Assembly: GCA_023421955.1 (NCBI GenBank)
Contig: JAEZSE010000024.1
Span: forward strand, 88,905-152,904
DNA: 64,000 nucleotides
Source: Bacillota bacterium
GTDB lineage: Bacteria; Bacillota; Clostridia; Christensenellales; UMGS416
Reading direction: 5' to 3'
Part shown: positions 51,779 through 61,768 of the stretch, piece after piece
Layout of the letters: each line of letters opens with the position of its first letter
How positions within the stretch are numbered: position 1 is the first letter of the stretch
Position numbers and translations under genes: made by a program
Notes under the pieces: model-generated
What the model saw: only the letters and a program-made list of their open reading frames with translations
Told to the model about the DNA's origin: nothing
Databases searched by the model: none

Positions 51779-52714
51779 TCAACCCTTTACGGAGCCGAGT
51801 GTGAGACCCGTGATAAAGTACTTCTGGAAATAGGGGTATACGATCAGGATGGGGACCACAGCGACAATCATCGCTGCCAATTGTATGGAGAGATTCGTAA
51901 TTGTCTGGTTTTGTGACATAGCAGCCGCGGAAACGGCATTGGTGACTCCAGTTGACATGTTTTGGTTGATAATGGACATTAGCATGTAGCCCATCGTGCG
52001 CAGAGCCTTGTCCTGTGTGAAGAACGCTGTATCATACCAACTGTTCCAATGGCCGACTGCTGTAAAGATTGCAATTGTGGCAAGTAATGGCATGGAAACC
52101 TTGACGATGATCTGAAGGAAGATTCGGAGTTCGCTTGCTCCATCAATTCGGGCAGATTCCCCTAGTTCCCTTGGGATACTCTGGAAAAACGATATGGCGA
52201 CGATTACATAGAAGAGGTTAACAGCCCCAGGAACAATGTAAACGAAGAAGTTGTTGATCAGTCCGAACGTCCTGAGAACCATGAAGTAGGGGATTACACC
52301 GCCAGAAAAATACATTGCGAAAATTACAAGACTTAGGTAGAGTTTGCGGAGCTTGAGCTCGTTGTGTGACAACCCATACGAGACGATCGCTGTGCAGAAC
52401 ACCGTAACGGCAGTTCCAAGTACAGTACGCAGCACTGTTATTAATAGTGCGTTCATCCATGCGGAGTCTTCGAGAAGTGTCGTGAAGTTTATCAGCGTGA
52501 ATTTCCTTGGCCACAGGTATATGCCGCCCATGGCCGAATCCTTTCCCTCGTTGAGGGCCAGCACAATGGAAAGAAGGAATGGATATGCGCACACGAGAAA
52601 TACAATAGTCACCAGAATATAGGTGACGATATCGATGATATGATCCTCACCGGTTTTCCGGATCTTGATGGGTTTCATATCTCTTGCTGTTTTGATACTT
52701 TTCACTGTGCTCAT
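51779..52714 (-). CDS. ABC sugar transporter permease, LplC/YtcP-like (second system)
   Basis: A 311-residue CUT1 permease. It has a basic N terminus, then about six helices, FLSIVLALNEGKDSAMGGIY, the EAA-loop RELGESARIDGASELRIFLQ and the C terminus YFITGLTLGSVKG. It is the LplC-type partner of the upstream permease, separated by 12 bp. It is paralogous to the gene at 28324. No ATPase is encoded nearby. Confidence 0.93.
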   Translation of the reverse strand: MSTVKSIKTARDMKPIKIRKTGEDHIIDIVTYILVTIVFLVCAYPFLLSIVLALNEGKDSAMGGIYLWPRKFTLINFTTLLEDSAWMNALLITVLRTVLGTAVTVFCTAIVSYGLSHNELKLRKLYLSLVIFAMYFSGGVIPYFMVLRTFGLINNFFVYIVPGAVNLFYVIVAISFFQSIPRELGESARIDGASELRIFLQIIVKVSMPLLATIAIFTAVGHWNSWYDTAFFTQDKALRTMGYMLMSIINQNMSTGVTNAVSAAAMSQNQTITNLSIQLAAMIVAVVPILIVYPYFQKYFITGLTLGSVKG

Positions 52715-52726
52715 GTTTCCACCTCA

Positions 52727-53674
52727 CTAGAACAGGCTCTGCCCGGCGACTTTTCTGGATGCCGTATTGCTGGCATAAATCAATATGACGGATATTACGG
52801 ATTGAAGAAGACCGGCAGCAGCAGCATAGGAATATCGGCCGTTGGCCAGGCCCACTCGCATGACATAGGTCTGTATGATTTCGGATGCTTCATTGTTGCC
52901 GGGGTTCCCAAGCAGCCAACATTGCTCAAAGTTTGAGCCACTCAGTCCTCCACCGAAAAGATTTCCTATGGCCAAGATCAATACGATTGTGATTGTTCCG
53001 CTGATCCCGGGCAGTGTGATGTGCCTGATACGTCCCAACCTGCTGGCACCATCAATCTCTGCGGCTTCATAGAGCGACGGGTCGATTCCAGTGATCGCGG
53101 CTAGAAAGATGATCGCCCACCACCCCATGTCCTTCCAGCAGGCCGATAACACAGCGATAGGGAGAAACCATTGAGTGCTCGTAAGGAAGGGTATTGGCTT
53201 AGATACTAGCCCAAGATTTACTGCCAGCTCATTGAACACGCCATTCTGTGTGAGGAAAATCTGACAAAAACCCGAAACAATTACCCATGAGATGAAGTAA
53301 GGCAGGTAGCTCGTGGTTTGCACAATGCGTTTGATTGGCTTACTCTTCACTTCGTTAAGAACCAACGCCAGTAATATGGGCAAAGGGAATGTGAATAGCA
53401 ATTTCGTAACGCTTATGATCAGCGTGTTATACACAAGTGTCGTAAACTTATAGTCATTAAAAAACTGCAAAAAGTACTTAAGACCTACCCACTTGCTTGT
53501 GATAATACCCCAAACCCCTGATGTGATATTGTAGTTTTTAAACGCCATCAAAATGCCAAACATGGGCAGATAGCAGAAAATAATAATAAAGGTCATTCCT
53601 ATAAGCGCAAAGGCCTGAAGAGATCTTTGTTTCCAGAAGTCATTCAACCATTTTTTCAAATAGATCTCCTCCAT
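52727..53674 (-). CDS. ABC sugar transporter permease, LplB-like (second system)
   Basis: A 315-residue CUT1 permease of the LplB type. It has CYLPMFGILMAFKNYNIT near the N terminus, the EAA-loop LYEAAEIDGASRLGRIRHIT and GLANGRYSYAAAAGLLQSVI towards the end. It is the first gene of the minus-strand transporter operon; AGGAGAT precedes the start. It is paralogous to the gene at 27373. Confidence 0.93.
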   Translation of the reverse strand: MEEIYLKKWLNDFWKQRSLQAFALIGMTFIIIFCYLPMFGILMAFKNYNITSGVWGIITSKWVGLKYFLQFFNDYKFTTLVYNTLIISVTKLLFTFPLPILLALVLNEVKSKPIKRIVQTTSYLPYFISWVIVSGFCQIFLTQNGVFNELAVNLGLVSKPIPFLTSTQWFLPIAVLSACWKDMGWWAIIFLAAITGIDPSLYEAAEIDGASRLGRIRHITLPGISGTITIVLILAIGNLFGGGLSGSNFEQCWLLGNPGNNEASEIIQTYVMRVGLANGRYSYAAAAGLLQSVISVILIYASNTASRKVAGQSLF

Positions 53675-54156
53675 GTCAGTACTTCTACTGCTTTATTTAG
53701 ACTCATTCATCATTTCATATATTATCATTTAGTGCTTTGCTGTTATACTGTCCATTATTCATATTTAGTGACATTTGTTATGCAAAACAACCTAAAACCC
53801 AAAATGAATTTGCTACAGAACACTACTATTTGTGGGCATAGCCCTCTGAACGTAGTTTATGACGCCTTTATGAATATCTGTCACTTTCAAAATACCTTGC
53901 GGAATCTAGAATGAGAGACGGAATCGCAATACTAAGTGGATTATGCTCAGGTTTCAATTTTACCAGTAGATATAAGGATCTTCAGAGGAAGATCGATTTC
54001 TCATGTATAATGTGTGATGTGTGAGGGCTAATCCATTGCCGGTAATGACCTGGAGGAGGGGGATTTCAACAAGTGGATCCTTTTTATGCCTATCTGTCTG
54101 AATACAGGGGCATCCCGTATGGCTCTAACCAATTATGAAACTGTGAGGTGTCTTTG
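53675..54156. other. Divergent intergenic region between transporter and fucosidase genes
   Basis: About 480 bp, AT-rich, from which the transporter operon (-) and the GH95 gene (+) diverge. TATAAT at 54006-54011 is a good plus-strand -10 without a clear -35. A 21-residue frame (54073-54138) with a strong ribosome site is annotated separately. No regulator site is recognisable. Confidence 0.4.
54073..54138 (+). CDS. Possible 21-residue leader peptide upstream of GH95
   Basis: GTG at 54073 opens a frame of 21 codons plus stop (start VDPFYAYLSEYRGIPYGSNQ as plain translation). It is preceded, 10 bp upstream, by the very strong Shine-Dalgarno stretch GGAGGAGGGGG. It ends 18 bp before the GH95 start. 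It could be a leader peptide, a translational coupler or the relic of a larger gene; I recognise no family. Confidence 0.3.
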   Translation: MDPFYAYLSEYRGIPYGSNQL

Positions 54157-56547
54157 ATGGAGCATGCATATCACCTGAGGTACAACAACCCAGCCGAGGT
54201 TTGGCGCGACGCAATGCCGCTTGGCAACGGCAGGCTTGGTGCAATGGTCTATGGCCACACAGGCCAGGAGCGTATCCAACTCAATGATGATTCGTTGTGG
54301 TCGGGGTCGTTTCAAGACCGCAACAACCCGTCCCTGAAGGATAAACTGTCCGAAATTCGCCAGCTCGTGCTCTCAGGAGATATTTTCCATGCCGAGGAAC
54401 TGTTGATGCAAAACATGATCGGCACGCCCGGCGGCATGCGTCATTATGCGCCGCTGGGTGAATTGGATCTCGCTTTGAACAGCCATCTGCCCTTCTCGCT
54501 GAGCTGGCTGCCTGAAAGCACCGGTGCGCAGGAGTATTCCTCAGACCTCGATCTTATGACGGGCGTGCTCAGCATCGAGCACACGCAGGCGAGCGTACGT
54601 TACCGCCGCGAGATGTTTGTTAGCCACCCTGCGCAAGCCATGTGTATCCGGTTTACCTGCAGCAAACCGAGGGCGATCAACCTGGACGTTTTGTTGAACC
54701 GTATCCCCATCTCGGATAAAACGACGATGGATGACAGGAAACCGGGCTTGCGCCTGAGCGGTGGCGGCTGGCACACGACGTGCGCCGACTCCATCCGCGC
54801 TGAAGGCAGCACAATCCTCATGCGCGGGCACGAATCCGACGTGTCATTCGCATCGGCTGTCAGGGTCGTCTGCGACGGTGAGTTGCGCAACCCCGTCTCC
54901 GAACTTTTAGCGCGGGATTGCTCAGAAGTGATGCTTTTCCTGGCCTCCTCCACTTCAAACCGCGCAAGCGACCCAGCCGCAGAGGTGTTGAAGTTGCTGA
55001 ACGAGGCAGAAAGGGAAGGGTATGACAAGCTCAGGGAAGAGCACATTAAGGATTTCTCGGCTCTGATGAGCCGGTGTGTGCTGGACTTGGGACCCTCGCC
55101 AAACCTTCCTACCGATGGAAGGATAACGAACGTACGTATGGGTAACAACGACCCGGCGCTGGCGGCACTGTATTTCCAGTTTGGCCGCTATCTGGCTGTC
55201 TCCGCATCTCGCGAGGAGAGTGCGGCAATGAATCTGCAGGGAATTTGGAATGCCGATTTTATGCCTCCGTGGGATAGCAAATATACAATCAATATCAACC
55301 TGCAGATGAACTATTGGCCAGTGGAGGCCAGCAACCTATCTGAGCTGCACATGCCGCTTATGGACCTGCTAGAAAGGATGCGGGAGAAGGGCGGCCAGAC
55401 TGCCCGCACTATGTATGGTATGCGCGGTATGGTCTGCCATCACAACACGGACTATTATGGTGACTGTGCACCGTTGGACCGGTATATGGCTGCGATGCCA
55501 TGGACGACAGGCGGGCCCTGGCTGGCAATGCACATCTGGGAGCATTATCTTTATACGATGGACCTGGATTTCCTGCGGAAGATGTACCCGGTGATGCGTG
55601 ACATGGCGCTCTTTTATGTTGACTTCCTCATCGAGCGGGATGGGATGCTCCTGACATGCCCATCTGTTTCGCCGGAGAACCGCTACGTTCTCCCGGACGG
55701 ATACGATACACCCGTCTGTGTGGCACCGGCGATGGACAATCAGATCCTGCGTGAGTTCTTTACCGCCTGCATAGAGACTCAACGGTTATTGCTGGTGGAC
55801 GAGGAGCTTGCCAATACGCTCAGTGACATGGTTATAAAACTGCCAAAAGACAAGACCGGCTCCAAGGGGCAGTTGCTGGAATGGCAGGGGGAGTACCCCG
55901 AGCAGATGCCCGCGATGCCGCACATTTCGCACCTGTATTCGTGCTATCCCGGTCGTGACATCAACTGGCGCGACACGCCGGAGCTGATGCAGGCTGCCCG
56001 CAGATCGCTGGACTTGCGCGTGGTGAACGGCGCTGGCTCCACAGCATTCCCTCTGGCATGGCACCTTAATGTCTACGCACGGCTCATGGATGGCGGCATG
56101 GCGGATAGCAGCATCAGAAAAATGCTCCTGAATTCCTCCTCACGCAACCTGTTCAATGCTTCCTTCGTCAACGAGGATCTGGGCCATGTGTTTCAAATCG
56201 ATGGCAACATGGGTGTCACTGCAGGAATCACTGAATGCCTTCTGCAAAGTCACATCGCGCTTCACTTCCTGCCAGCCCTGCCCACCTCGTGGAGGGACGG
56301 CAGTGTCAGGGGCCTTTGTGCACGGGGAGCACGCGAGGTTGACCTCACATGGAAGGATGGAAAGCTCGCGGAAGCCATTGTGCGGCCCCAATTCAACGGC
56401 CGCTTAGAGATCGTCGGCGACTTGCTGAACGTGACATGTGACAACAAAACTGTCCCGGCAGATAAGACGGACATAGGCTTCGCGTTCGAAGCAGTAGGTG
56501 GAAAGACATATAAGCTCGTAGCTTTATCTGAATACAAGCCGGCATGA
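54157..56547 (+). CDS. GH95-family alpha-L-fucosidase-type glycoside hydrolase
   Basis: A 796-residue cytoplasmic glycosidase (no signal peptide). It has an N-terminal super-beta-sandwich (about 5-260) with WRDAMPLGNGRLGAMVYG, then an (alpha/alpha)6 barrel with LQGIWNADFMPPWDSKYT, the catalytic-site motif NINLQMNYWPVE (the Asn pair that activates water in GH95), the general acid region SVSPENRY, and FQIDGNMGVTAGI (conserved Asp). This is the full GH95 signature. The family hydrolyses alpha-1,2-L-fucosides by inversion, and some members act on alpha-L-galactosides. The start at 54157 is 6 bp after GAGGTG. It lies divergent from the second Lpl importer and 38 bp before the first GH95-like paralogue. 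Confidence 0.9.
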   Translation: MEHAYHLRYNNPAEVWRDAMPLGNGRLGAMVYGHTGQERIQLNDDSLWSGSFQDRNNPSLKDKLSEIRQLVLSGDIFHAEELLMQNMIGTPGGMRHYAPLGELDLALNSHLPFSLSWLPESTGAQEYSSDLDLMTGVLSIEHTQASVRYRREMFVSHPAQAMCIRFTCSKPRAINLDVLLNRIPISDKTTMDDRKPGLRLSGGGWHTTCADSIRAEGSTILMRGHESDVSFASAVRVVCDGELRNPVSELLARDCSEVMLFLASSTSNRASDPAAEVLKLLNEAEREGYDKLREEHIKDFSALMSRCVLDLGPSPNLPTDGRITNVRMGNNDPALAALYFQFGRYLAVSASREESAAMNLQGIWNADFMPPWDSKYTININLQMNYWPVEASNLSELHMPLMDLLERMREKGGQTARTMYGMRGMVCHHNTDYYGDCAPLDRYMAAMPWTTGGPWLAMHIWEHYLYTMDLDFLRKMYPVMRDMALFYVDFLIERDGMLLTCPSVSPENRYVLPDGYDTPVCVAPAMDNQILREFFTACIETQRLLLVDEELANTLSDMVIKLPKDKTGSKGQLLEWQGEYPEQMPAMPHISHLYSCYPGRDINWRDTPELMQAARRSLDLRVVNGAGSTAFPLAWHLNVYARLMDGGMADSSIRKMLLNSSSRNLFNASFVNEDLGHVFQIDGNMGVTAGITECLLQSHIALHFLPALPTSWRDGSVRGLCARGAREVDLTWKDGKLAEAIVRPQFNGRLEIVGDLLNVTCDNKTVPADKTDIGFAFEAVGGKTYKLVALSEYKPA

Positions 56548-56585
56548 CGCGTTGTGAAACGATGAATACTCAGGAGGATATAAAG

Positions 56586-59015
56586 ATGTCTCGGTTTGCA
56601 AAGACTATAGCCTCATACCCGCTCAAATACGGTTTGATGCCAATTGAGAAGCGCAGGGCCGTTCTGCCAGAGCGGAGCGTATGCAGCCTGTACCCAGCAA
56701 GGGACTTAGAGGACGCATTCACGACAGGCGATGGGTTCCAGAAAGTGGATGCACTCGGCGATCCGTATCACGAAGAGCTCGCGTTTACGCACGAGGCGCT
56801 GTACGAGCCGCAATGGGCGAATCCGCCCGAGCCGCCGGACCTGACCGGCGTGATGCCCGAAGTCCGCAGGCTCCTGCGGGAAGGAAAGTTTGACGATGCA
56901 GCCAGGCTCGTGGAGAAAGTGCAGCTGGAAGCAGGCTTCGGCCCTGATTTGACGGATAACAATGGCACGATCATCCCCCCGCGGTCGCTGCATCTGCACA
57001 AGGCCTTCTATCTTGGCATCCGGCAAGCCCAGGACGGCGAAACAAAGGACTATCTGCGCTGGCTGGATCTGCTGAATGGAAAGTTCACCGTGCAGTGGGA
57101 GAACAGCCACGGTGCTTTCAAGCGCGAGATGTTCGTCGCATACAAGGGGGACGTCGTCGTGCAGCGCTTCACCGCACCCGCAGGCGCACTCGATGCGGAC
57201 ATCACGATCAGAATGCCTAACACAAGTGCGAACGAAGCCTTCCCAAGAGGCGTGGTCCATCCAGAGCTGTGCAGGCACGAACTGGACATCGCCGAGGATC
57301 TGGTCACACTGAAATGGGCATACCACCCCGGCTACGGCAAAAAGGGTTATGTATCAGTCATCCGTTTCGTCCGCGCAGGCGGCCGCTCCGAGTGCATTGA
57401 AGATGGGGTCAGCATTACCGGCGCAAACAGCCTGATGATTCTTTGCAAGACCGTAAAGTTCGAAGGGGATTTTTCCTTTGCATGCGCCAAGTCAGTGGTG
57501 GACGAAGTCCTGGCGATCAATCCCGATTTCGACGCACTGCTTGCCTATAACCGTGAGTATCTCGGTTCACGCATGGAACGCTCCCGCATCCACCTGGGCA
57601 ACCCTGATGACTTTGCTCTTTCCGGTGAAGAGCTGCTGCAGCGTTCGCATTCCGATTTCGAGTTTGATCCGACGCTGCTGGAAAAGCTCTACGACATGGG
57701 GCGCTTTTATCAAATCACGGATACAGGCAATATCCCCCCGATGTGGGGGCAGCACAACATCAATACAAACCTTCAGGTGTGTGCGGGCAACAACACCGGC
57801 CTTTTCGATGAGATGGACGTTTACTTCCGGTACTATGAGACCAAGTTCGATGACTTCCGTACCAATGCCCGTAAGCTCTTCGGAGCGCGCGGCTTGCTAG
57901 CCAGCGTGCATTGTGACTATGACTCCGGCCTTTTCTACCACTTTTCCAGGACCTACCCACATTACGCGTGGACAGGTTGCCTTGGCTGGGTCTATAACGA
58001 GCTGTGGGGCTACTGGCTTGTTACAGGTGACCGCGAATTCCTGAAGAACCGTCTGGTGCCCGCGCTGAAGGAAATGGCGCTGTTCTTTGAAGATTATGCA
58101 TGTGACCGGGGCCCTGATGGCCGCGTGGTCTTCTACCCGTCTTTCTCACCGGAAGACCCCACTCCGAGCCCTGGTTATGAGACAGTCACCGGCAGAAATA
58201 TTTGCCCGACTCTCATTAACACCGTTATGGATATCGCCATCTGCCGGGAAGTGCTGGACAACCTCCTCACAGCCTGCAATATCCTCGACATCGAGAAGGA
58301 AAGCATCTCGCACTGGGAAGCGCAGCGGGATTCCCTGCCGGCTTACCTGCTGGATGACAACGGCGGCTTGAAGGAGTGGGCATGGCCTACGATCGACGAG
58401 AATTTCAACCACCGGCATGTCTCGCACCACTACGACCTATGGCCTGGGCGCACCGTGACACTGGAGAAGGAACCGGAGCTCGCCAGGGCGATCAAGATCT
58501 CCAACCGCAAGCGTGCCCACCAGGATGACTCCGCGCACGGCATCATCCACCGTCTGTTTTCGGCTATCCGTCTCAAAGACATGCCGGAGACCGTACAGAA
58601 CCTTTATGAGCTGATGAACCATGGTTTCGTGAGACGTACGCTGCACACAAACCATTACCCGTACCGCCATCATTTTCCGGATCTGCAAGGAGCGATGCCT
58701 GCAATCCTTCTGGAGATGTGCGTGTTTTCTGAGCCGGGTACCGTTGAGTTCCTGCCGGCGCTACCAGGTTCGCTCGATTCCGGCACCCTGGATGGTATAT
58801 GGCTTTATACTTGGGCAAAGCTCGAGCATATGAAGTGGGACAAAAACGGATTGACTGCCAAGCTCCTATCTAAACAGGCCCAGACACTCACTCTGCGCTG
58901 CCGCAGGCCAGGTGCGTCCTTTCGCGTGAACGGCAGCGATGTGGCTGCTGAAGGGGACCATATCTGTTATAGCTTCGCCAAAGGTGAGATGGCGAATATC
59001 GAAGTGGCTTTTTGA
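56586..59015 (+). CDS. GH95-like glycoside hydrolase, paralogue A
   Basis: An 809-residue cytoplasmic protein with the overall layout of GH95: beta-sandwich then (alpha/alpha)6 barrel. Related motifs are MWGQHNINTNLQVCAGNNTG (Asn-x-Asn pair), FSPEDPTPS (candidate acid Glu), NHRHVSHHYDLWPG and VEFLPALPGSLDSGTLDGIW. The GH95 DGNxG motif is replaced by PDLQGAMPAILLEM, so it is a divergent branch. It shares most of its length with the next gene (paralogue B), indicating tandem duplication. The start follows CAGGAGGA at 8 bp. Probably active on an imported oligosaccharide with a linkage other than that cut by the upstream GH95 enzyme. Confidence 0.82.
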   Translation: MSRFAKTIASYPLKYGLMPIEKRRAVLPERSVCSLYPARDLEDAFTTGDGFQKVDALGDPYHEELAFTHEALYEPQWANPPEPPDLTGVMPEVRRLLREGKFDDAARLVEKVQLEAGFGPDLTDNNGTIIPPRSLHLHKAFYLGIRQAQDGETKDYLRWLDLLNGKFTVQWENSHGAFKREMFVAYKGDVVVQRFTAPAGALDADITIRMPNTSANEAFPRGVVHPELCRHELDIAEDLVTLKWAYHPGYGKKGYVSVIRFVRAGGRSECIEDGVSITGANSLMILCKTVKFEGDFSFACAKSVVDEVLAINPDFDALLAYNREYLGSRMERSRIHLGNPDDFALSGEELLQRSHSDFEFDPTLLEKLYDMGRFYQITDTGNIPPMWGQHNINTNLQVCAGNNTGLFDEMDVYFRYYETKFDDFRTNARKLFGARGLLASVHCDYDSGLFYHFSRTYPHYAWTGCLGWVYNELWGYWLVTGDREFLKNRLVPALKEMALFFEDYACDRGPDGRVVFYPSFSPEDPTPSPGYETVTGRNICPTLINTVMDIAICREVLDNLLTACNILDIEKESISHWEAQRDSLPAYLLDDNGGLKEWAWPTIDENFNHRHVSHHYDLWPGRTVTLEKEPELARAIKISNRKRAHQDDSAHGIIHRLFSAIRLKDMPETVQNLYELMNHGFVRRTLHTNHYPYRHHFPDLQGAMPAILLEMCVFSEPGTVEFLPALPGSLDSGTLDGIWLYTWAKLEHMKWDKNGLTAKLLSKQAQTLTLRCRRPGASFRVNGSDVAAEGDHICYSFAKGEMANIEVAF

Positions 59016-59043
59016 CAACCAATGCCTGAAGGGAGATGAACAA

Positions 59044-61533
59044 ATGCCTTCGATTCCTGAAGTCGTAAGTCATCCGTTCAAATACGCTTGGATGCCGCTG
59101 GAGGATCGCAAGAAGCTGTTGCCCGAGCGTAATGTCTGCAGCTTGTATCCAGCGAAGGAGCACTGCGATTATTTCTGGACGGGCGATGGATTCCAGCGCG
59201 TGGACGAGATGGGCGACCCCTACGACGACGTGTTCTTCTTCCTTCAAGAAGCGCTCTTCGAGCCTAAGTGGGCCAAAACGCCCGAGCCGCCGGATTTGAC
59301 CGGCATCATGCCAGAGGTGCGCAGGCTCCTTCTCGAGGGCAAGTTTACGGAAGCAGCTGACCTCGTGGAAAAGGTGCAGATCGAGGCTGGGTTTGGCGAA
59401 TACATGTACTGCACGAGCGTCGGCGCAATTATGCCTCTGATGCACTTGCACCCGCACAAGGCGTTTTTGTTGAGTGTAAAGCAGCCAGAGGCTGGTAAAA
59501 CGAAGAATTTCCTGCGCTGGCTGAACCTTCTATCCGGTAAGATCACCGTGCAGTGGGAGAATGACCGCGGCGCGTTCGCGCGAGAGACGATTGCCGCATA
59601 CAAGGGAGATATCATCGCGCAGCGTTTCACAGCGCCCAAGGGAGCTCTGGATAACGAAATCACACTGATGCTACCCAATAATGTCTCGTTTGACGATTAC
59701 CTGCACAGCGGCGTGGTTCACCCCGAGCTCTGCTCCTACGAGCTGGATGTCGCATATGACCTTTTCACGCTGAAGTGGGCTTATCCACCGGAGCTCGGCC
59801 GCAAAGGGTACGTCTCCGTTATACGGTTTGTCCGCTGCGGCGGGAAAGTGGAGAAGACCCAAAACGGCATCCGCATCATTGGTGCGGACAGCCTTTTGAT
59901 CCTCAGCAAGACCGTGAAATTCGAGGGTGATTTCACATTTGAGTGTGCTGGGCCTGTTGTGGATGAGATCATGGCGGTGGAACCTGACTTCGATGCGCTG
60001 CTGGCCTATAATAGAGAGTACCTGGGCTCGCGCATGGAGCGCTCGCGCATCCGCCTGGGCAGCCCCGAAGACTTCGCACTCTCCGGCGAGGAACTGCTGC
60101 AGCGCACGCACTCCGACATCGAGCTGGATGGCACGATGTTGGAAAAGCTCTACGACATGGGCCGCTTCTATACAATCATTGACACTGGTGCCATTCCGCC
60201 ACTGTGGGGCCAGCATAACATCAACACAAACCTGCAGGTGAGCTCCGGCAATAACACCGGCCTCTTTGACGAGATGGACGTATACTACCGGTTCTACGAG
60301 ACGAAGTTTGACGACTTCCGCACGAACGCCAGGAAGCTCTTCGGTGCGCGGGGCTTGTTGGCTACCGTTCATTGTGACTACGACTCAGGCCTGCTGTACC
60401 AGTTCTCCAAGACCTACCCACACTATGCCTGGACGGGCTGCTTGGGCTGGATTTACAACGAGTTATGGAACTATTGGCTCGTGAGTGGAGATAAGGAATT
60501 CCTGCGTAAGCGTATCGTGCCGGCATTGAAAGAGATCGCGCTCTTCTTCGAGGACTATGCCTGTGACCGTGGGCCGGACGGCCACGCGTTATTCTACCCG
60601 TCCTATTCTCCGGAGGAAGCTTCGCCGACCGCCTTTACACAGTGGACGATGGGGCACCCGCCCAAGCATACGCCCGAGGATCCGCTTTCCTATGCCACGC
60701 TGCCGGGCGTCTACGCCACGAACATCAACTCGCTGATGGACGTGATGGTCTGCCGCGAGGTGCTGGATAACCTCATTAATGCCTGCGGGGAGCTGGGCAT
60801 TGAGCAAGAGAACATCGTCCATTGGGAGGAGCAGCGCTCTTTGCTGCCGCGCTACCTGCTGGACGAGGAGGGTGGCCTCAAGGAATGGGCTTGGGCCGCT
60901 TCCAACGAGAACTACGACCACCGCCACGTGTCACACCACTACGGCCTCTGGCCGGGCCGCGAGGTCACTTGGGAGGAGACGCCGGAGCTTGCGCGAGCCA
61001 TTCAGATCTCCAACCATAAGCGTGCCGGTCAGGACGACTCAGTTCATGGGCTCATCCATCGTTGCCTGTGTGGCATCCGCTTAAAGGACATCACTGAAAC
61101 CGTTTCTAACCTCTACGAGCTGATGAATCACGGCTTCGTCGCACGCTCTCTGCACACAAACCATATGCCTTACCGCGTCCATTGGACTGACCTGCAGGGT
61201 GCGATGCCCACGATGCTCATCGAGATGGCCGTTTATTCGGCGCCTGGCACAGTGGAATTCCTGCCGGCGATGCCGGCATCTCTCGGCAAAGGCGCCATCG
61301 AAGGAATCTGGCTCTTCACATGGGCGAAACTTGAGCGTATGAACTGGAGCGAAAAGGACCTTAAGGCCACGATTGTGTCCAATAGGGCACAAACGCTTAC
61401 ACTACGCTGTCGCAAACCGATCCGGTCCTTCCAAGTAAGCGGCAGTGAAATCCCTGTGGAGGGTAATCATATAAAGTATACATTTATGGAGAATGAAACA
61501 GCTGAAGTATACATTAGTTTCCTTAATGATTAA
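59044..61533 (+). CDS. GH95-like glycoside hydrolase, paralogue B
   Basis: An 829-residue paralogue of the preceding gene, 28 bp downstream with AAGGGAG as ribosome site. Shared blocks include LPERNVCSLYPA, PEPPDLTGIMPEVRRLL, WGQHNINTNLQVSSGNNTG, YDYDSG-like and NYDHRHVSHHYGLWPG. It carries an extra segment near residue 535-565 (TQWTMGHPPKHTPED). The candidate acid is in YSPEEASP and the DGNxG position reads TDLQGAMPTMLIEM, as in paralogue A. It has no signal peptide. It is the last gene of the GH95 cluster, followed by a hairpin terminator. Confidence 0.82.
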   Translation: MPSIPEVVSHPFKYAWMPLEDRKKLLPERNVCSLYPAKEHCDYFWTGDGFQRVDEMGDPYDDVFFFLQEALFEPKWAKTPEPPDLTGIMPEVRRLLLEGKFTEAADLVEKVQIEAGFGEYMYCTSVGAIMPLMHLHPHKAFLLSVKQPEAGKTKNFLRWLNLLSGKITVQWENDRGAFARETIAAYKGDIIAQRFTAPKGALDNEITLMLPNNVSFDDYLHSGVVHPELCSYELDVAYDLFTLKWAYPPELGRKGYVSVIRFVRCGGKVEKTQNGIRIIGADSLLILSKTVKFEGDFTFECAGPVVDEIMAVEPDFDALLAYNREYLGSRMERSRIRLGSPEDFALSGEELLQRTHSDIELDGTMLEKLYDMGRFYTIIDTGAIPPLWGQHNINTNLQVSSGNNTGLFDEMDVYYRFYETKFDDFRTNARKLFGARGLLATVHCDYDSGLLYQFSKTYPHYAWTGCLGWIYNELWNYWLVSGDKEFLRKRIVPALKEIALFFEDYACDRGPDGHALFYPSYSPEEASPTAFTQWTMGHPPKHTPEDPLSYATLPGVYATNINSLMDVMVCREVLDNLINACGELGIEQENIVHWEEQRSLLPRYLLDEEGGLKEWAWAASNENYDHRHVSHHYGLWPGREVTWEETPELARAIQISNHKRAGQDDSVHGLIHRCLCGIRLKDITETVSNLYELMNHGFVARSLHTNHMPYRVHWTDLQGAMPTMLIEMAVYSAPGTVEFLPAMPASLGKGAIEGIWLFTWAKLERMNWSEKDLKATIVSNRAQTLTLRCRKPIRSFQVSGSEIPVEGNHIKYTFMENETAEVYISFLND

Positions 61534-61604
61534 GTGACCAATGTTATGTTAGTCTACCAATACTAGATTTGTACTATCTGCATTCCCTGATAAAAGCTAA
61601 ATTT

Positions 61605-61632
61605 GGAAGCCTTTCAGTGCCGAGAGGCTTCC
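61605..61632. terminator. Bidirectional terminator between convergent genes
   Basis: GGAAGCCTTTC (61605-61615) pairs with GAGAGGCTTCC (61622-61632) with one mismatch. It lies between paralogue B (+) and the MacB-like gene (-) and resembles the hairpin at 9365-9392. Confidence 0.65.
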
Positions 61633-61768
61633 TTCTAGTTCTTAGGCCTGCTCATTATTCAAGCAGTTTACTTATATGTCACCGGGAGAATTTTGCAACA
61701 CAAACACACAAAGCATATAATCTGAAAGAATGGAGCAGCAGGGTTGAAGCTGGACCAGCCGCCAGCAC

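Noticed and set aside
53627..53914. 95-codon plus-strand frame over the start of the second LplB-like gene
   Set aside because: Overlaps the promoter and start of a convincing minus-strand gene and has low-complexity hydrophobic content.
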